A stretch of DNA of 6,370 nucleotides, taken from Actinomycetes bacterium (lineage in GTDB: Bacteria; Actinomycetota; Thermoleophilia; BMS3ABIN01). Each line of letters starts with the position of its first letter. The stretch's first letter is position 1. Shown in pieces: positions 1-6,339 of the stretch. The DNA lies in the NCBI GenBank assembly GCA_021787775.1, contig JAJYLK010000073.1:1-6370 (forward strand), given 5' to 3'. A program made the position numbers and the translations under genes. Under the pieces are notes generated by a model. The model ran no database searches. It was not told the origin of the DNA and saw nothing but the letters and a program-made list of their open reading frames with translations.

Positions 1-17
1 GGAACTTCGTATCATGA
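1..17 (+). CDS. hisH: Probable 3' end of hisH (glutaminase subunit of imidazole glycerol phosphate synthase), partial
   Basis: Only the last four codons and the stop are in the window. Reading from base 3 gives Asn-Phe-Val-Ser followed by TGA at 15-17. HisH proteins commonly end in a motif of the type Leu-Leu-x-Asn-Phe, and hisH usually lies directly before hisA, so a hisH end is the natural reading. The TGA overlaps the hisA start as ATGA, a typical sign of translational coupling. The identification rests on four residues and gene order, so it is an inference; another his gene or chance is possible. Confidence 0.4.
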
Positions 18-736
18 TCCTTTATCCGGCTATCGACATCCAGGGCGGCGAATGCGTGCGTCTGAGGCGCGGCGATTTCAGCGACGTGACTGTTTTCAGC
101 ACCGATCCCGTCGCCCGGGCGCATGAATGGCAGCGGGAGGGAGCGCAGGCGCTGCACGTGGTCGATCTGGACGGCGCCCGCGAGGGCCGGCTGGTCAACC
201 TGGCCCAGGTTGAGGAGATCGCTGAAACCTTGTCCATCCCGGTGGAGTACGGCGGCGGCATCCGCAACATCGCAGATCTGAAGATGCTGGTGCAGGGCTC
301 GATCAGCCGGGTCGTCATCGGCACCGCCGCTGTCATCGATGAGGCATTTCTACGTGAAGCGGTGCGGTTGCTGGGCGAGCGTCTGGTGGTCAGCGTTGAT
401 GCCGACCGGGGGCTGGTGACGACGCATGGCTGGCAGGAGCGCAGCGCCGTCAGCGCCGTCAAGTTCGCCGGCTTCCTCAAGAGCGAGGGGGTCGCGCACA
501 TGCTGTACACGGACATCGAGCGCGACGGCATGATGATGGGCATGAACCTCGAATCCACCCGCGAGCTGGCCGAGGCGGTGGATATCGACATCATCGCCTC
601 CGGCGGCATTTCCAGCCTCGAGGACCTCAGGCGGCTGAAGGCGCTGGGATTGTCGAATATCTCCAGCGTCATCGTCGGGCGGGCGCTTTACGAGGGCCGC
701 TTCACGGTGACGCAGGCGCGGGAGATACTGGACTGA
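14..736 (+). CDS. hisA: HisA, ProFAR isomerase (1-(5-phosphoribosyl)-5-[(5-phosphoribosylamino)methylideneamino]imidazole-4-carboxamide isomerase)
   Basis: A 240-residue (βα)8-barrel enzyme of histidine biosynthesis, cytoplasmic, catalysing the Amadori rearrangement of ProFAR to PRFAR. The family length is about 240-250. The N-terminus MILYPAIDIQGG carries the catalytic Asp8, and VSVD places the second catalytic Asp at 129 in the other half-barrel. Phosphate-binding glycine loops are visible in both halves: YGGGIRN (about 79-85) with VIGTAA (101-106), and IASGGISS (194-201) with VGRALYEG (221-228). The loop TDIERDGM (166-173) is the conserved active-site loop. The sequence looks like general bacterial HisA, not the dual HisA/TrpF isomerase of classical actinomycetes, judged by eye. 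The ATG start overlaps the stop of the presumed hisH; a weak GGAA lies 8-9 bases upstream, so coupling may drive initiation. hisF follows after 57 bases. Confidence 0.97.
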   Translation: MILYPAIDIQGGECVRLRRGDFSDVTVFSTDPVARAHEWQREGAQALHVVDLDGAREGRLVNLAQVEEIAETLSIPVEYGGGIRNIADLKMLVQGSISRVVIGTAAVIDEAFLREAVRLLGERLVVSVDADRGLVTTHGWQERSAVSAVKFAGFLKSEGVAHMLYTDIERDGMMMGMNLESTRELAEAVDIDIIASGGISSLEDLRRLKALGLSNISSVIVGRALYEGRFTVTQAREILD

Positions 737-793
737 TCCGCTGCCGGTCGCGACCAGCCAGGAAAGAATAATCGACAGGATCGGGAAGATTTC

Positions 794-1585
794 ATGCTGA
801 GCAAACGCATCATCCCCTGCCTCGACGTGCGCAACGGCCGCGTAGTCAAGGGCATCCGCTTCGTGGACATCCGCGACGCCGGCGACCCCGTGGAGCTGGC
901 GGCCGCCTATGACCGTGAAGGCGCCGACGAGCTGGTTTTCCTCGATATCACCGCTTCCCATGAACGCCGTGAAACGGTGGTCGACCTGGCGCGCCGCTGC
1001 GCGGAGCAGCTGTTCATCCCCTTCACCATCGGCGGCGGCATGCGCGACGAGTCGGATATCCGCAAGGTGCTGAAGGCGGGTGCGGACAAGATCGCGATCA
1101 ATTCCGCGGCGCTGGAGAACCCGGACGTCATCAACCGCTGCTCGAAGCGGTTCGGGGCGCAATGCATCGTGGTAGCCATCGACGCCAAGCTGGTGGAGCT
1201 GGAGCCGCAAAAGAAATGGGAAGCGTTTGTCCATGGCGGCCGCACGCCCACCGGGCGCGACGCCGTCGAGTGGGCCCGTGAGGCGGTGGAGCGCGGCGCC
1301 GGCGAGATCCTGCTGACGAGCATGGACGCCGACGGCACCAGAAACGGCTACGATATCGACCTGACGCGGGCCGTTACCGAAGCGGTCAACGTGCCGGTGA
1401 TAGCGTCGGGCGGCGCCGGCAACCTCGATCATCTGGTGGAGGTGGTCAGGGAGGCGGACGCCGATGCGGTACTGGCGGCCTCCATCTTCCATTACGGCAC
1501 TTATTCGATCCGGGAGGCCAAGGAACACATGGCTGCGGCCGGCATCTGCATGCGCCTGCTGTCCGGGCCGGAAGCGCTGGCCTGA
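794..1585 (+). CDS. hisF: HisF, cyclase subunit of imidazole glycerol phosphate synthase
   Basis: A 263-residue (βα)8-barrel protein, slightly longer than the usual 251-258. With HisH it uses glutamine-derived ammonia to turn PRFAR into imidazole glycerol phosphate and AICAR, the branch to purines. The start [12 protein letters not shown] holds the catalytic Asp11, and VVAID holds the second catalytic acid Asp130. Arg5, Glu46, Lys99 and Glu166 match the charged gate through which ammonia enters from HisH. Phosphate loops are IGGGMRD (79-85), INSAA (102-106), ASGGAGN (204-210) and LAASIFHYG (227-235); the loop MDADGT is at 177-182. The first half-barrel ends near residue 120, as in the family. 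The ATG at 794 follows GGGAAG at 783-788 and gives the standard N-terminus. It completes the hisH-hisA-hisF block. I see no convincing intrinsic terminator just after it. Confidence 0.98.
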   Translation: MLSKRIIPCLDVRNGRVVKGIRFVDIRDAGDPVELAAAYDREGADELVFLDITASHERRETVVDLARRCAEQLFIPFTIGGGMRDESDIRKVLKAGADKIAINSAALENPDVINRCSKRFGAQCIVVAIDAKLVELEPQKKWEAFVHGGRTPTGRDAVEWAREAVERGAGEILLTSMDADGTRNGYDIDLTRAVTEAVNVPVIASGGAGNLDHLVEVVREADADAVLAASIFHYGTYSIREAKEHMAAAGICMRLLSGPEALA

Positions 1586-1659
1586 AGCATGTGGGGGCAG
1601 TTCCGGGGCAGCATCAGCTAAAAACGCAGCCAAAAAACCGGCAGCAGTCTAAACGGCGG
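1586..1659 (+). other. A-rich spacer after hisF encoding an interrupted Ala/Lys-rich peptide
   Basis: Read from 1608 in a frame different from hisF, this stretch translates as AASAKNAAKKPAAV, a stop (TAA 1650-1652), then TAAKKVTTG to 1679. The underlying DNA has imperfect units of about 12-18 bases, each with a GC(A/G)GC core followed by a run of A, starting near 1608, 1626, 1641 and 1656. Such Ala/Lys/Pro repeats are typical of the basic tails of actinobacterial HU and histone-H1-like proteins. No start codon with a ribosome binding site feeds this frame, so it is not a gene as it stands. It could be a decayed tail fragment or simply an A-rich convergent spacer. Confidence 0.25.
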
Positions 1660-1809
1660 CTAAAAAAGTGACGACAGGCCGGCGACCGTGATCAGCGTCG
1701 CCAGCAGGGCGGCGCCATAGGTCGAAAGCGGCACCCGCCTGCCGGAGGCGGCGACTACCCGGGCCGCCTGCTCTGCTTTTATGGCCGGCTTCCTGATTTT
1801 TTCCATCAT
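1660..1809 (-). CDS. Small hypothetical protein with one C-terminal membrane segment (49 aa)
   Basis: A short minus-strand ORF of 49 codons running from two adjacent ATG codons (1809-1807 and 1806-1804) to TAG at 1662-1660. I do not recognise a family. The first 25 or so residues are basic (MMEKIRKPAIKAEQAARV, with a following GRR), and the last 20 are hydrophobic (roughly STYGAALLATLITVAGLSSL), with a single Phe before the stop. This is the layout of a single-span, tail-anchored protein with the basic end in the cytoplasm. An AAGGGG box at 1822-1817 lies seven bases before the first ATG, a good Shine-Dalgarno. About 78 percent of its codons end in G or C, in line with real genes here. It converges on hisF and diverges from metK. 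A longer 73-codon ORF in another minus-strand frame covers the same DNA, but its translation is Gly/Arg-rich, without a membrane span or start-site support. Real but unproven. Confidence 0.45.
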   Translation of the reverse strand: MMEKIRKPAIKAEQAARVVAASGRRVPLSTYGAALLATLITVAGLSSLF

Positions 1810-2006
1810 TGAATTTCCCCTTTCCTTCGAGATATCCAACCCGGCGCTTGCCGCGATTGCCGGGCCTCATTCCTTCCCGCTTCGATAGCTTTTAAAACGA
1901 CTTGCTGCTAGACTTTAGAACAAGTTTCGTTCCTGCAATTATTTCCGTCTTCTTTTATGGCGCGGGGCGCTTTGGAGGACTTTCTTACCAACTGGAGGAA
2001 GAAGAA
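1810..2006. other. Divergent intergenic region between the small minus-strand ORF and metK
   Basis: About 200 bases that must hold the start signals of metK and, on the other strand, of the small ORF if it is expressed. The part from about 1880 to 1960 is clearly richer in A and T than its surroundings, as expected for promoters. Candidate -10 boxes (TAGACT at 1909-1914 on +, TAAAGT at 1917-1912 on -) match only 4 of 6 bases and lack well-spaced -35 partners, so I do not call a promoter. I looked for a SAM riboswitch, a common control of metK in some bacteria, and saw none of the conserved core sequences I know. Confidence 0.4.
1994..2000 (+). promoter_or_regulatory. Ribosome binding site of metK
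   Basis: GGAGGAA lies eight bases before the ATG at 2007 (counted from GGAGG), an almost ideal Shine-Dalgarno. It decides the metK start: the reading frame stays open upstream to an ATG at 1902, but that start has no ribosome binding site and would add 35 residues not found in the family. A second TGGAGGA lies at 1973-1979, with no start codon at a suitable distance. Confidence 0.85.
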
Positions 2007-3260
2007 ATGGCAAAAAAAGACTACCTGTTCACTTCTGAGTCGGTGACGGAGGGGCATCCGGACAAGATCGCGGATCAGATCTCCGACGCCGTTCTGGACG
2101 CGGTCCTGAAGGAGGATCCCTTCGGGCGCGTCGCCTGTGAGACGCTGGTGACGACCGGCATGGTCGTGGTCGGCGGCGAGATTACCACCGAAACCTATGT
2201 CGACATCCCCAAGCTCGTGCGCGAGACGGTGCTTGACATCGGTTATACCCGTGCAAAATATGGTTTTGACGGCGACACCTGCGGCGTAATCGTCGCGCTC
2301 GACGAGCAGTCCCCCGATATCGCCCAGGGTGTCAACCAGGCTTTCGAAGTCCGCACCGACGCCGATGATGAGGACCCGCTCGATCTGCAGGGCGCCGGCG
2401 ACCAGGGGATGATGTTCGGCTATGCCTGCAACGAGACGCCTGAGCTGATGCCGATGCCCATCCTGCTGGCCCATCAGCTGAGCAAGCGGCTGTCGGAGGT
2501 GCGCAAGAGCGGCGTGCTGCCCTACCTGCGGCCGGACGGCAAGACGCAGGTGACGATCCGTTACGAGAACGACAAACCAGCCGAGATCCTCACGGTGGTC
2601 ATTTCCACGCAGCACAAGCCGAATATCGACATCGATTCGATGATCAAGCCCGACCTGATCGAGCATGTTGTCAATCCGATCCTGCCCGAGAATCTGTACG
2701 ACCCCGACAAGATCGAGATCCTGGTAAATCCCACCGGAAAGTTCGTCGTCGGCGGTCCCATGGGCGACTGCGGCCTCACCGGACGCAAGATCATCGTCGA
2801 CACTTACGGCGGCGCGGCGCGGCACGGCGGCGGCGCATTCTCCGGCAAGGATCCGACGAAGGTCGACCGCTCCGCCGCCTATGCCTGCCGGTACGTGGCC
2901 AAGAACGTCGTGGCCGCGGGGCTGGCGGAAAAGTGCGAAGTGCAGGTGGCTTACGCCATCGGCGTCGCGCATCCGGTCTCGGTGATGGTGGAATGTTTCG
3001 GCACCGAACAGATCGAGCTGGCACGGATCAACGAACTGATCAAAAAGCATTTCGACCTGCGGCCCGCCGCCATCCTGCGCGACCTGGATCTGCGCCGGCC
3101 GATCTATCAGAAGACGGCGGCTTACGGGCATTTCGGCCGCCACGATCACGATTTTACCTGGGAACGCACCGACAAGGCCGACGCGCTGCGCGCCGATGCC
3201 GGCCTGCCGGAGTCGAAGCCAGAGACTGCTGACGATCAGGCGCTGCGCGTGGTGGAATAA
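2007..3260 (+). CDS. metK: MetK, S-adenosylmethionine synthetase (methionine adenosyltransferase)
   Basis: A 417-residue cytoplasmic enzyme that joins methionine and ATP to give SAM, releasing phosphate and pyrophosphate; the family works as a tetramer (dimer of dimers). Bacterial members are usually 384-405 residues. The N-terminal [13 protein letters not shown] holds the ATP-site His17 and Asp19. Signature 1, [11 protein letters not shown], spans 129-139. Signature 2, GGGAFSGKD, spans 274-282 and is the phosphate-binding loop. The C-terminal AYGHFGR and [11 protein letters not shown] match the family end; about 17 further residues, acidic at first ([17 protein letters not shown]), extend beyond it. 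The start at 2007 is fixed by a GGAGG box and the typical [13 protein letters not shown]. It seems to be transcribed alone, since a strong terminator follows within 30 bases of the stop and priA has its own promoter. Confidence 0.98.
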   Translation: MAKKDYLFTSESVTEGHPDKIADQISDAVLDAVLKEDPFGRVACETLVTTGMVVVGGEITTETYVDIPKLVRETVLDIGYTRAKYGFDGDTCGVIVALDEQSPDIAQGVNQAFEVRTDADDEDPLDLQGAGDQGMMFGYACNETPELMPMPILLAHQLSKRLSEVRKSGVLPYLRPDGKTQVTIRYENDKPAEILTVVISTQHKPNIDIDSMIKPDLIEHVVNPILPENLYDPDKIEILVNPTGKFVVGGPMGDCGLTGRKIIVDTYGGAARHGGGAFSGKDPTKVDRSAAYACRYVAKNVVAAGLAEKCEVQVAYAIGVAHPVSVMVECFGTEQIELARINELIKKHFDLRPAAILRDLDLRRPIYQKTAAYGHFGRHDHDFTWERTDKADALRADAGLPESKPETADDQALRVVE

Positions 3261-3287
3261 GCAAGCGCTGCATGATTACGGTTATCG

Positions 3288-3317
3288 GGGCCGCTCGCAA
3301 GGGCGGCTCTTTTATTT
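3288..3317 (+). terminator. Intrinsic terminator of metK
   Basis: GGGCCGCTC (3288-3296) pairs with GGGCGGCTC (3301-3309) to form a 9-bp stem including two G-U pairs, closed by GCAA, a stable GNRA tetraloop. TTTTATTT follows at 3310-3317. It starts 27 bases after the metK stop and ends 25 bases before the priA -10 box, so it separates the two transcription units. Confidence 0.87.
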
Positions 3318-3342
3318 GGGCGGAGCTATTTTCCAGGAGCGG

Positions 3343-3355
3343 TATAATATCTGTA
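3343..3355 (+). promoter_or_regulatory. -10 box of the priA promoter, predicted leaderless start
   Basis: A perfect TATAAT lies at 3343-3348. Transcription normally starts about seven bases after such a box, here at 3355, which is exactly the A of the priA ATG. The mRNA would then have no 5' leader, a start type common in actinobacteria. No Shine-Dalgarno sits at a working distance; an AGGAG at 3335-3339 is 15 bases from the ATG and lies upstream of the -10 box. No good -35 hexamer is seen: TTGGGC at 3316-3321 is 21 bases away. Confidence 0.6.
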
Positions 3356-5745
3356 TGTCCTCCTCTCCTGATGCCGTTGATTGCCTGAATGGAACCGGCT
3401 TGGCGCCGGGGCTGGCGCCTAATGCCGGCGCGATCGCGGCTGGCGCCGTTTTTGCCCTCCCCGTCGCGCGCGTGTTTATCCAGCTCAAGACCCGCTCCCT
3501 GGCCCGCGCTTTCGACTACCGCGTTCCCGAGCGACTGCGGCAGCGCCTGGGCCTGGGTTCGGTCGTGCTGGCGCCCTTCGGACGCCGGAAAGTGCTGGGC
3601 GTGGTGTCGGCTTTGGAGGAAACGTCAAAGCTGCCGGATTCGCGGCTTTTGGACCTGGAAGAGGTCCTGGAGTTCCCCCCGGTGCCGGAGCCGCTGATCA
3701 GGCTCAGCCTCTGGCTTGCCGCTTATTATTATTGCCCGGCCGCATCGGCGCTGGCGCTGGCGTTGCCTCCGGGAGGGCTGCCGCCGCTCGTCAGGGAGAC
3801 GGCGGCGGATGGCCCGGAACCGGTTTACCGTATAAAGCGCCCGCCGGTCAGGCCAAAGCGTTTGCAGTTCGTCCGCCTTGGTCAGGCGGAAGCCGCCGGC
3901 GGCGCGGCGGCCGGCGGCGTAAAGCCGCGCGGCGAAGCCCAGGCGCGGGTGCTGGGCGCCCTGTCCACCGCCGGAGAGCTGCCGCGCGCAGAGCTCAGGC
4001 GCCGGGCAGGCGTCAGCGATTCGCCTATCAAATCGCTGGCGGAAAGCGGCCTGGTGGAGGTGTTCACCCGCGAGGTGCGCCGCAGCTCCCTGCGCTACTA
4101 CGCCGGCGCCGAAGCAGGCGCGGCAACGCCGGCGGGCCGGGAGCCGGTATTGAATCCGGCGCAGGCAGAGGCGCTGGCTGCTGTGACCGCGCGCCTGGAC
4201 GACGCGCATCCTGCCGGGCGCAGCCGTCCCATCCTGCTGGAAGGGGTTCCGGGCGCGGGGAAGACCGAGGTATATATCCGCGCCATCGAGGAGGCGGTGC
4301 GGCGCGGCGGCCGGGCGATCGTTCTCATCCCCGAAATCTCGCTCACGCACCAGGCGGTCAAACGCTTCCGGCGCCGGTTTGGCGAGCGGATCGCCGTTTA
4401 TCACAGCGCTCTTAGCCCCGGTGAGCGCTACGACGAGTACATGCGCATCCGCAACGGAAGCGCCGACGTGGTCATCGGTCCGCGCTCGGCCCTGTTTGCG
4501 CCGCTGCCCGATCTGAAGATTATCGTTATCGACGAAGAGAATGACAGCTCATTCAAGCAGGAGAGCGACCCGCGTTATGACGCCCGCCGCGTCGGCCTGG
4601 AGCGGGCGCGGCTGGAAGGGGCGGCGCTGGTCTATGGCAGCGCCACGCCCAGCCTGGAAAGCCGTCACCTGGTGCGGGACCGCTTCTGCCTGCCGGAGCG
4701 GGCCACGGGCGCTTCGATGCCGGCCGTCTCCATCATTGACATGTGTCAGGAAAGCAGCATGATTTTCAGCCAGGCGCTGCTGGAGGCGATAGACGCCGCC
4801 CTGGCGGCGGATGAAAAAGCGATCCTGCTGCTGAACCGGCGTGGATATGCCAGCTATCTGCAATGCGGTCAATGTGGCCATGTCTGGCAGTGCGGCAACT
4901 GCGAAGTCTCGCTCACGATCCACGCGGGTTCGCGGCGCCTGCTCTGTCATCACTGCGGCCACGAGGAGCCGTTGCCGGGCGTCTGCCCCGAATGCGGCGC
5001 CGCCGAGCTGCGCCGCTGGGGCATCGGCACGCAGCGGGTGGAGGAAGAGCTGAGGCGCCGCTTCCCGGAAGCCCCGGTTTTCCGTCTGGATGCCGACACG
5101 GCCCAGGGTTATGGCGAGGGGCCGCGCATCCTTGAGGAGTTCGGCCGGCCCGGCAGGGCGATCCTGCTGGGTACACAGATGGTGGCCAAGGGGCATCACT
5201 TCCCGGAGGTCACGCTGGCGGCGGTGCTCAACGCCGATCTGACCCTGCAGTTTCCCGAGTTTCGCGCCGAGGAGCAGACTTTCGCGCTGCTGGTGCAGCT
5301 GGCGGGACGCAGTGGCCGCGCCGGCAAGCCCGGGCGGGTGTTGATACAGACGTGGAATGCGGATATTGAATGTATTAAAATGGCGGCGAATCTGGAGTTG
5401 GATGAGTTCTACGGCCGCGAGCTCGATCGCCGCCGCCGGCTGGGTTATCCGCCGTTCGCCAGCCTGATCAATATCGTCTGCCTCTCGCATGAGGAAGGCA
5501 AGCCGGGCCAGGCGGTGGAGTTCCTGAAAGGCAAGCTCCAGGCCGTGGCGAACGGGGAGCAGATCCTCGGCCCGGCAGGACTTTTCCGGCTGCAGGGTTG
5601 GTACCGCAGCCACATAGTGATAAAGACGGATGATCTGGCGCGTACGCTGGCGGCGTTCGGTCCGGTGATTGAACACTACCGGGGGCCGTATGACACGCGC
5701 GCGGTCAGGATAACTGTAGACGTGGATCCGCAGCGGCTGTCATGA
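3355..5745 (+). CDS. priA: PriA, primosomal protein N' (replication restart superfamily 2 DNA helicase)
   Basis: A 796-residue protein that recognises stalled or D-loop replication forks and reloads the replicative helicase (E. coli 732, B. subtilis about 805 residues). The first 38 residues are an Ala/Gly/Pro-rich extension; the normal fold begins near VFIQLKTRSLARAFDYRVP, the 3'-DNA-binding domain. A winged helix lies about 196-242. Helicase motifs follow: Walker A GVPGAGKT (297-304, Lys303), IPEISLT, GPRSALFAP, Walker B DEEN (393-396; DEEH is usual), GSATPS (428-433), GTQMVAKGHHFP (606-617) and QLAGRSGR (648-655). The zinc domain is complete, with eight cysteines at 504, 507, 513, 516, 531, 534, 544 and 547. 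The C-terminal domain fills about 690-796. The frame opens further upstream, but the ATG at 3355 matches the promoter. Not to be confused with the HisA-like isomerase also called PriA. Confidence 0.97.
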   Translation: MSSSPDAVDCLNGTGLAPGLAPNAGAIAAGAVFALPVARVFIQLKTRSLARAFDYRVPERLRQRLGLGSVVLAPFGRRKVLGVVSALEETSKLPDSRLLDLEEVLEFPPVPEPLIRLSLWLAAYYYCPAASALALALPPGGLPPLVRETAADGPEPVYRIKRPPVRPKRLQFVRLGQAEAAGGAAAGGVKPRGEAQARVLGALSTAGELPRAELRRRAGVSDSPIKSLAESGLVEVFTREVRRSSLRYYAGAEAGAATPAGREPVLNPAQAEALAAVTARLDDAHPAGRSRPILLEGVPGAGKTEVYIRAIEEAVRRGGRAIVLIPEISLTHQAVKRFRRRFGERIAVYHSALSPGERYDEYMRIRNGSADVVIGPRSALFAPLPDLKIIVIDEENDSSFKQESDPRYDARRVGLERARLEGAALVYGSATPSLESRHLVRDRFCLPERATGASMPAVSIIDMCQESSMIFSQALLEAIDAALAADEKAILLLNRRGYASYLQCGQCGHVWQCGNCEVSLTIHAGSRRLLCHHCGHEEPLPGVCPECGAAELRRWGIGTQRVEEELRRRFPEAPVFRLDADTAQGYGEGPRILEEFGRPGRAILLGTQMVAKGHHFPEVTLAAVLNADLTLQFPEFRAEEQTFALLVQLAGRSGRAGKPGRVLIQTWNADIECIKMAANLELDEFYGRELDRRRRLGYPPFASLINIVCLSHEEGKPGQAVEFLKGKLQAVANGEQILGPAGLFRLQGWYRSHIVIKTDDLARTLAAFGPVIEHYRGPYDTRAVRITVDVDPQRLS

Positions 5746-5805
5746 AGTAGGCGTAAGTCAACCGCGGCGCAGGACAGCAGGGCGAAGTTAAAGGGGATGT
5801 AAGCG

Positions 5806-6333
5806 ATGGGAATCGATGAAAAGACAAAAGCTGCCGCCTGGCAGCAGATCCGCCAGTATGGCGATCCCGTGCTCAGGGAGGAATCCCGGACAGTCGAGCC
5901 CGGCGAAGAAGCGCGCCTGCTTTCGGAGCGCATGATCAAGATCATGTACGGCGCCGACGGCGTCGGGCTGGCGGCGCCGCAGATCGGCATCCTGCAGCGG
6001 CTGATCGTGTTCCGCTTCGGCGGCGAGGAGCCGCAGGTGCTGCTCAATCCGGAGATCACCTGGCAGTCGGAAGACACCGCCACCGAGGCCGAAGGCTGCC
6101 TGAGTCTCGCCAGCCTGTGCGTCGACGTGGAGCGGGCGCTCGGCATCAGGGTGCGGGGACAGGATCTGGATGGCGGCCCGGTCGAGTTCGAGCTCGACGG
6201 GCTTCAGGCCCGCATCCTCCAGCATGAGATCGATCACCTGAGCGGCGTGATGATCCATAACCGCACCTCCCGCGAGCAGCGCAAGGATCTGATGGGCCGG
6301 CTGCGGCAGGTAAAACTCCCCGGCGAGCGGTAG
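5806..6333 (+). CDS. def: Def, peptide deformylase
   Basis: A 175-residue metalloenzyme (E. coli 169) that removes the formyl group from the N-terminal methionine of new proteins at the ribosome exit. All three family motifs are present: GVGLAAPQ (52-59), with the oxyanion-hole Gln59; EGCLS (96-100), with metal ligand Cys98; and QHEIDHLSG (139-147), with metal ligands His140 and His144 and the catalytic Glu141. It is therefore expected to be active and of type 1 by the EGCLS motif. The ATG has AAGGGG at 5791-5796, nine bases upstream. It lies 60 bases after priA and 6 bases before fmt, the partner enzyme that puts the formyl group on initiator tRNA, so def and fmt are almost certainly co-transcribed, probably with priA. 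I see no terminator in the priA-def gap. Confidence 0.97.
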   Translation: MGIDEKTKAAAWQQIRQYGDPVLREESRTVEPGEEARLLSERMIKIMYGADGVGLAAPQIGILQRLIVFRFGGEEPQVLLNPEITWQSEDTATEAEGCLSLASLCVDVERALGIRVRGQDLDGGPVEFELDGLQARILQHEIDHLSGVMIHNRTSREQRKDLMGRLRQVKLPGER

Positions 6334-6339
6334 CGCTGC

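Noticed and set aside
350..1633. Long minus-strand ORF (427 codons) opposite hisA and hisF
   Set aside because: It is antisense to two clear his genes, its translation is Ala/Arg/His/Asp-rich without a recognisable domain, and such open antisense frames are expected in GC-rich coding DNA.
1746..1769. Possible hisF terminator: 7-bp stem AGGCGGC/GCCGCCT
   Set aside because: The loop is 10 bases, the nearest T run (1777-1780) is only four bases long and starts eight bases past the stem, and the site is inside the small ORF, 160 bases from the hisF stop.
1649..1870. 73-codon minus-strand ORF overlapping the small membrane ORF
   Set aside because: Gly/Arg-rich translation, no membrane span and no clear ribosome binding site; the 49-codon frame in the same DNA has both.
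1810..2006. SAM riboswitch before metK
   Set aside because: None of the conserved SAM riboswitch core motifs I know could be found in the leader.
1957..2046. 29-codon upstream ORF overlapping the metK start
   Set aside because: No ribosome binding site before its ATG and no recognisable peptide; it overlaps metK out of frame.
1908..3149. Long minus-strand ORF (413 codons) opposite metK
   Set aside because: Antisense shadow of metK; His/Arg/Asp-rich, low-complexity translation with no motif.
5341..5380. AT-rich patch inside priA as an internal promoter for def-fmt
   Set aside because: TTGATA (5341) and TATTAA (5373) are 26 bases apart, and a GATATT at 5362 gives only 15; the sequence is explained by the PriA coding frame.
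4549..5676. Long minus-strand ORF (375 codons) opposite priA
   Set aside because: Antisense shadow of priA with no recognisable domain; the priA helicase and zinc motifs are unmistakable on the + strand.
5797..5802. Start-stop pair ATGTAA before def
   Set aside because: It directly abuts the AAGGGG box, leaving no spacing for initiation, so it is most likely chance.
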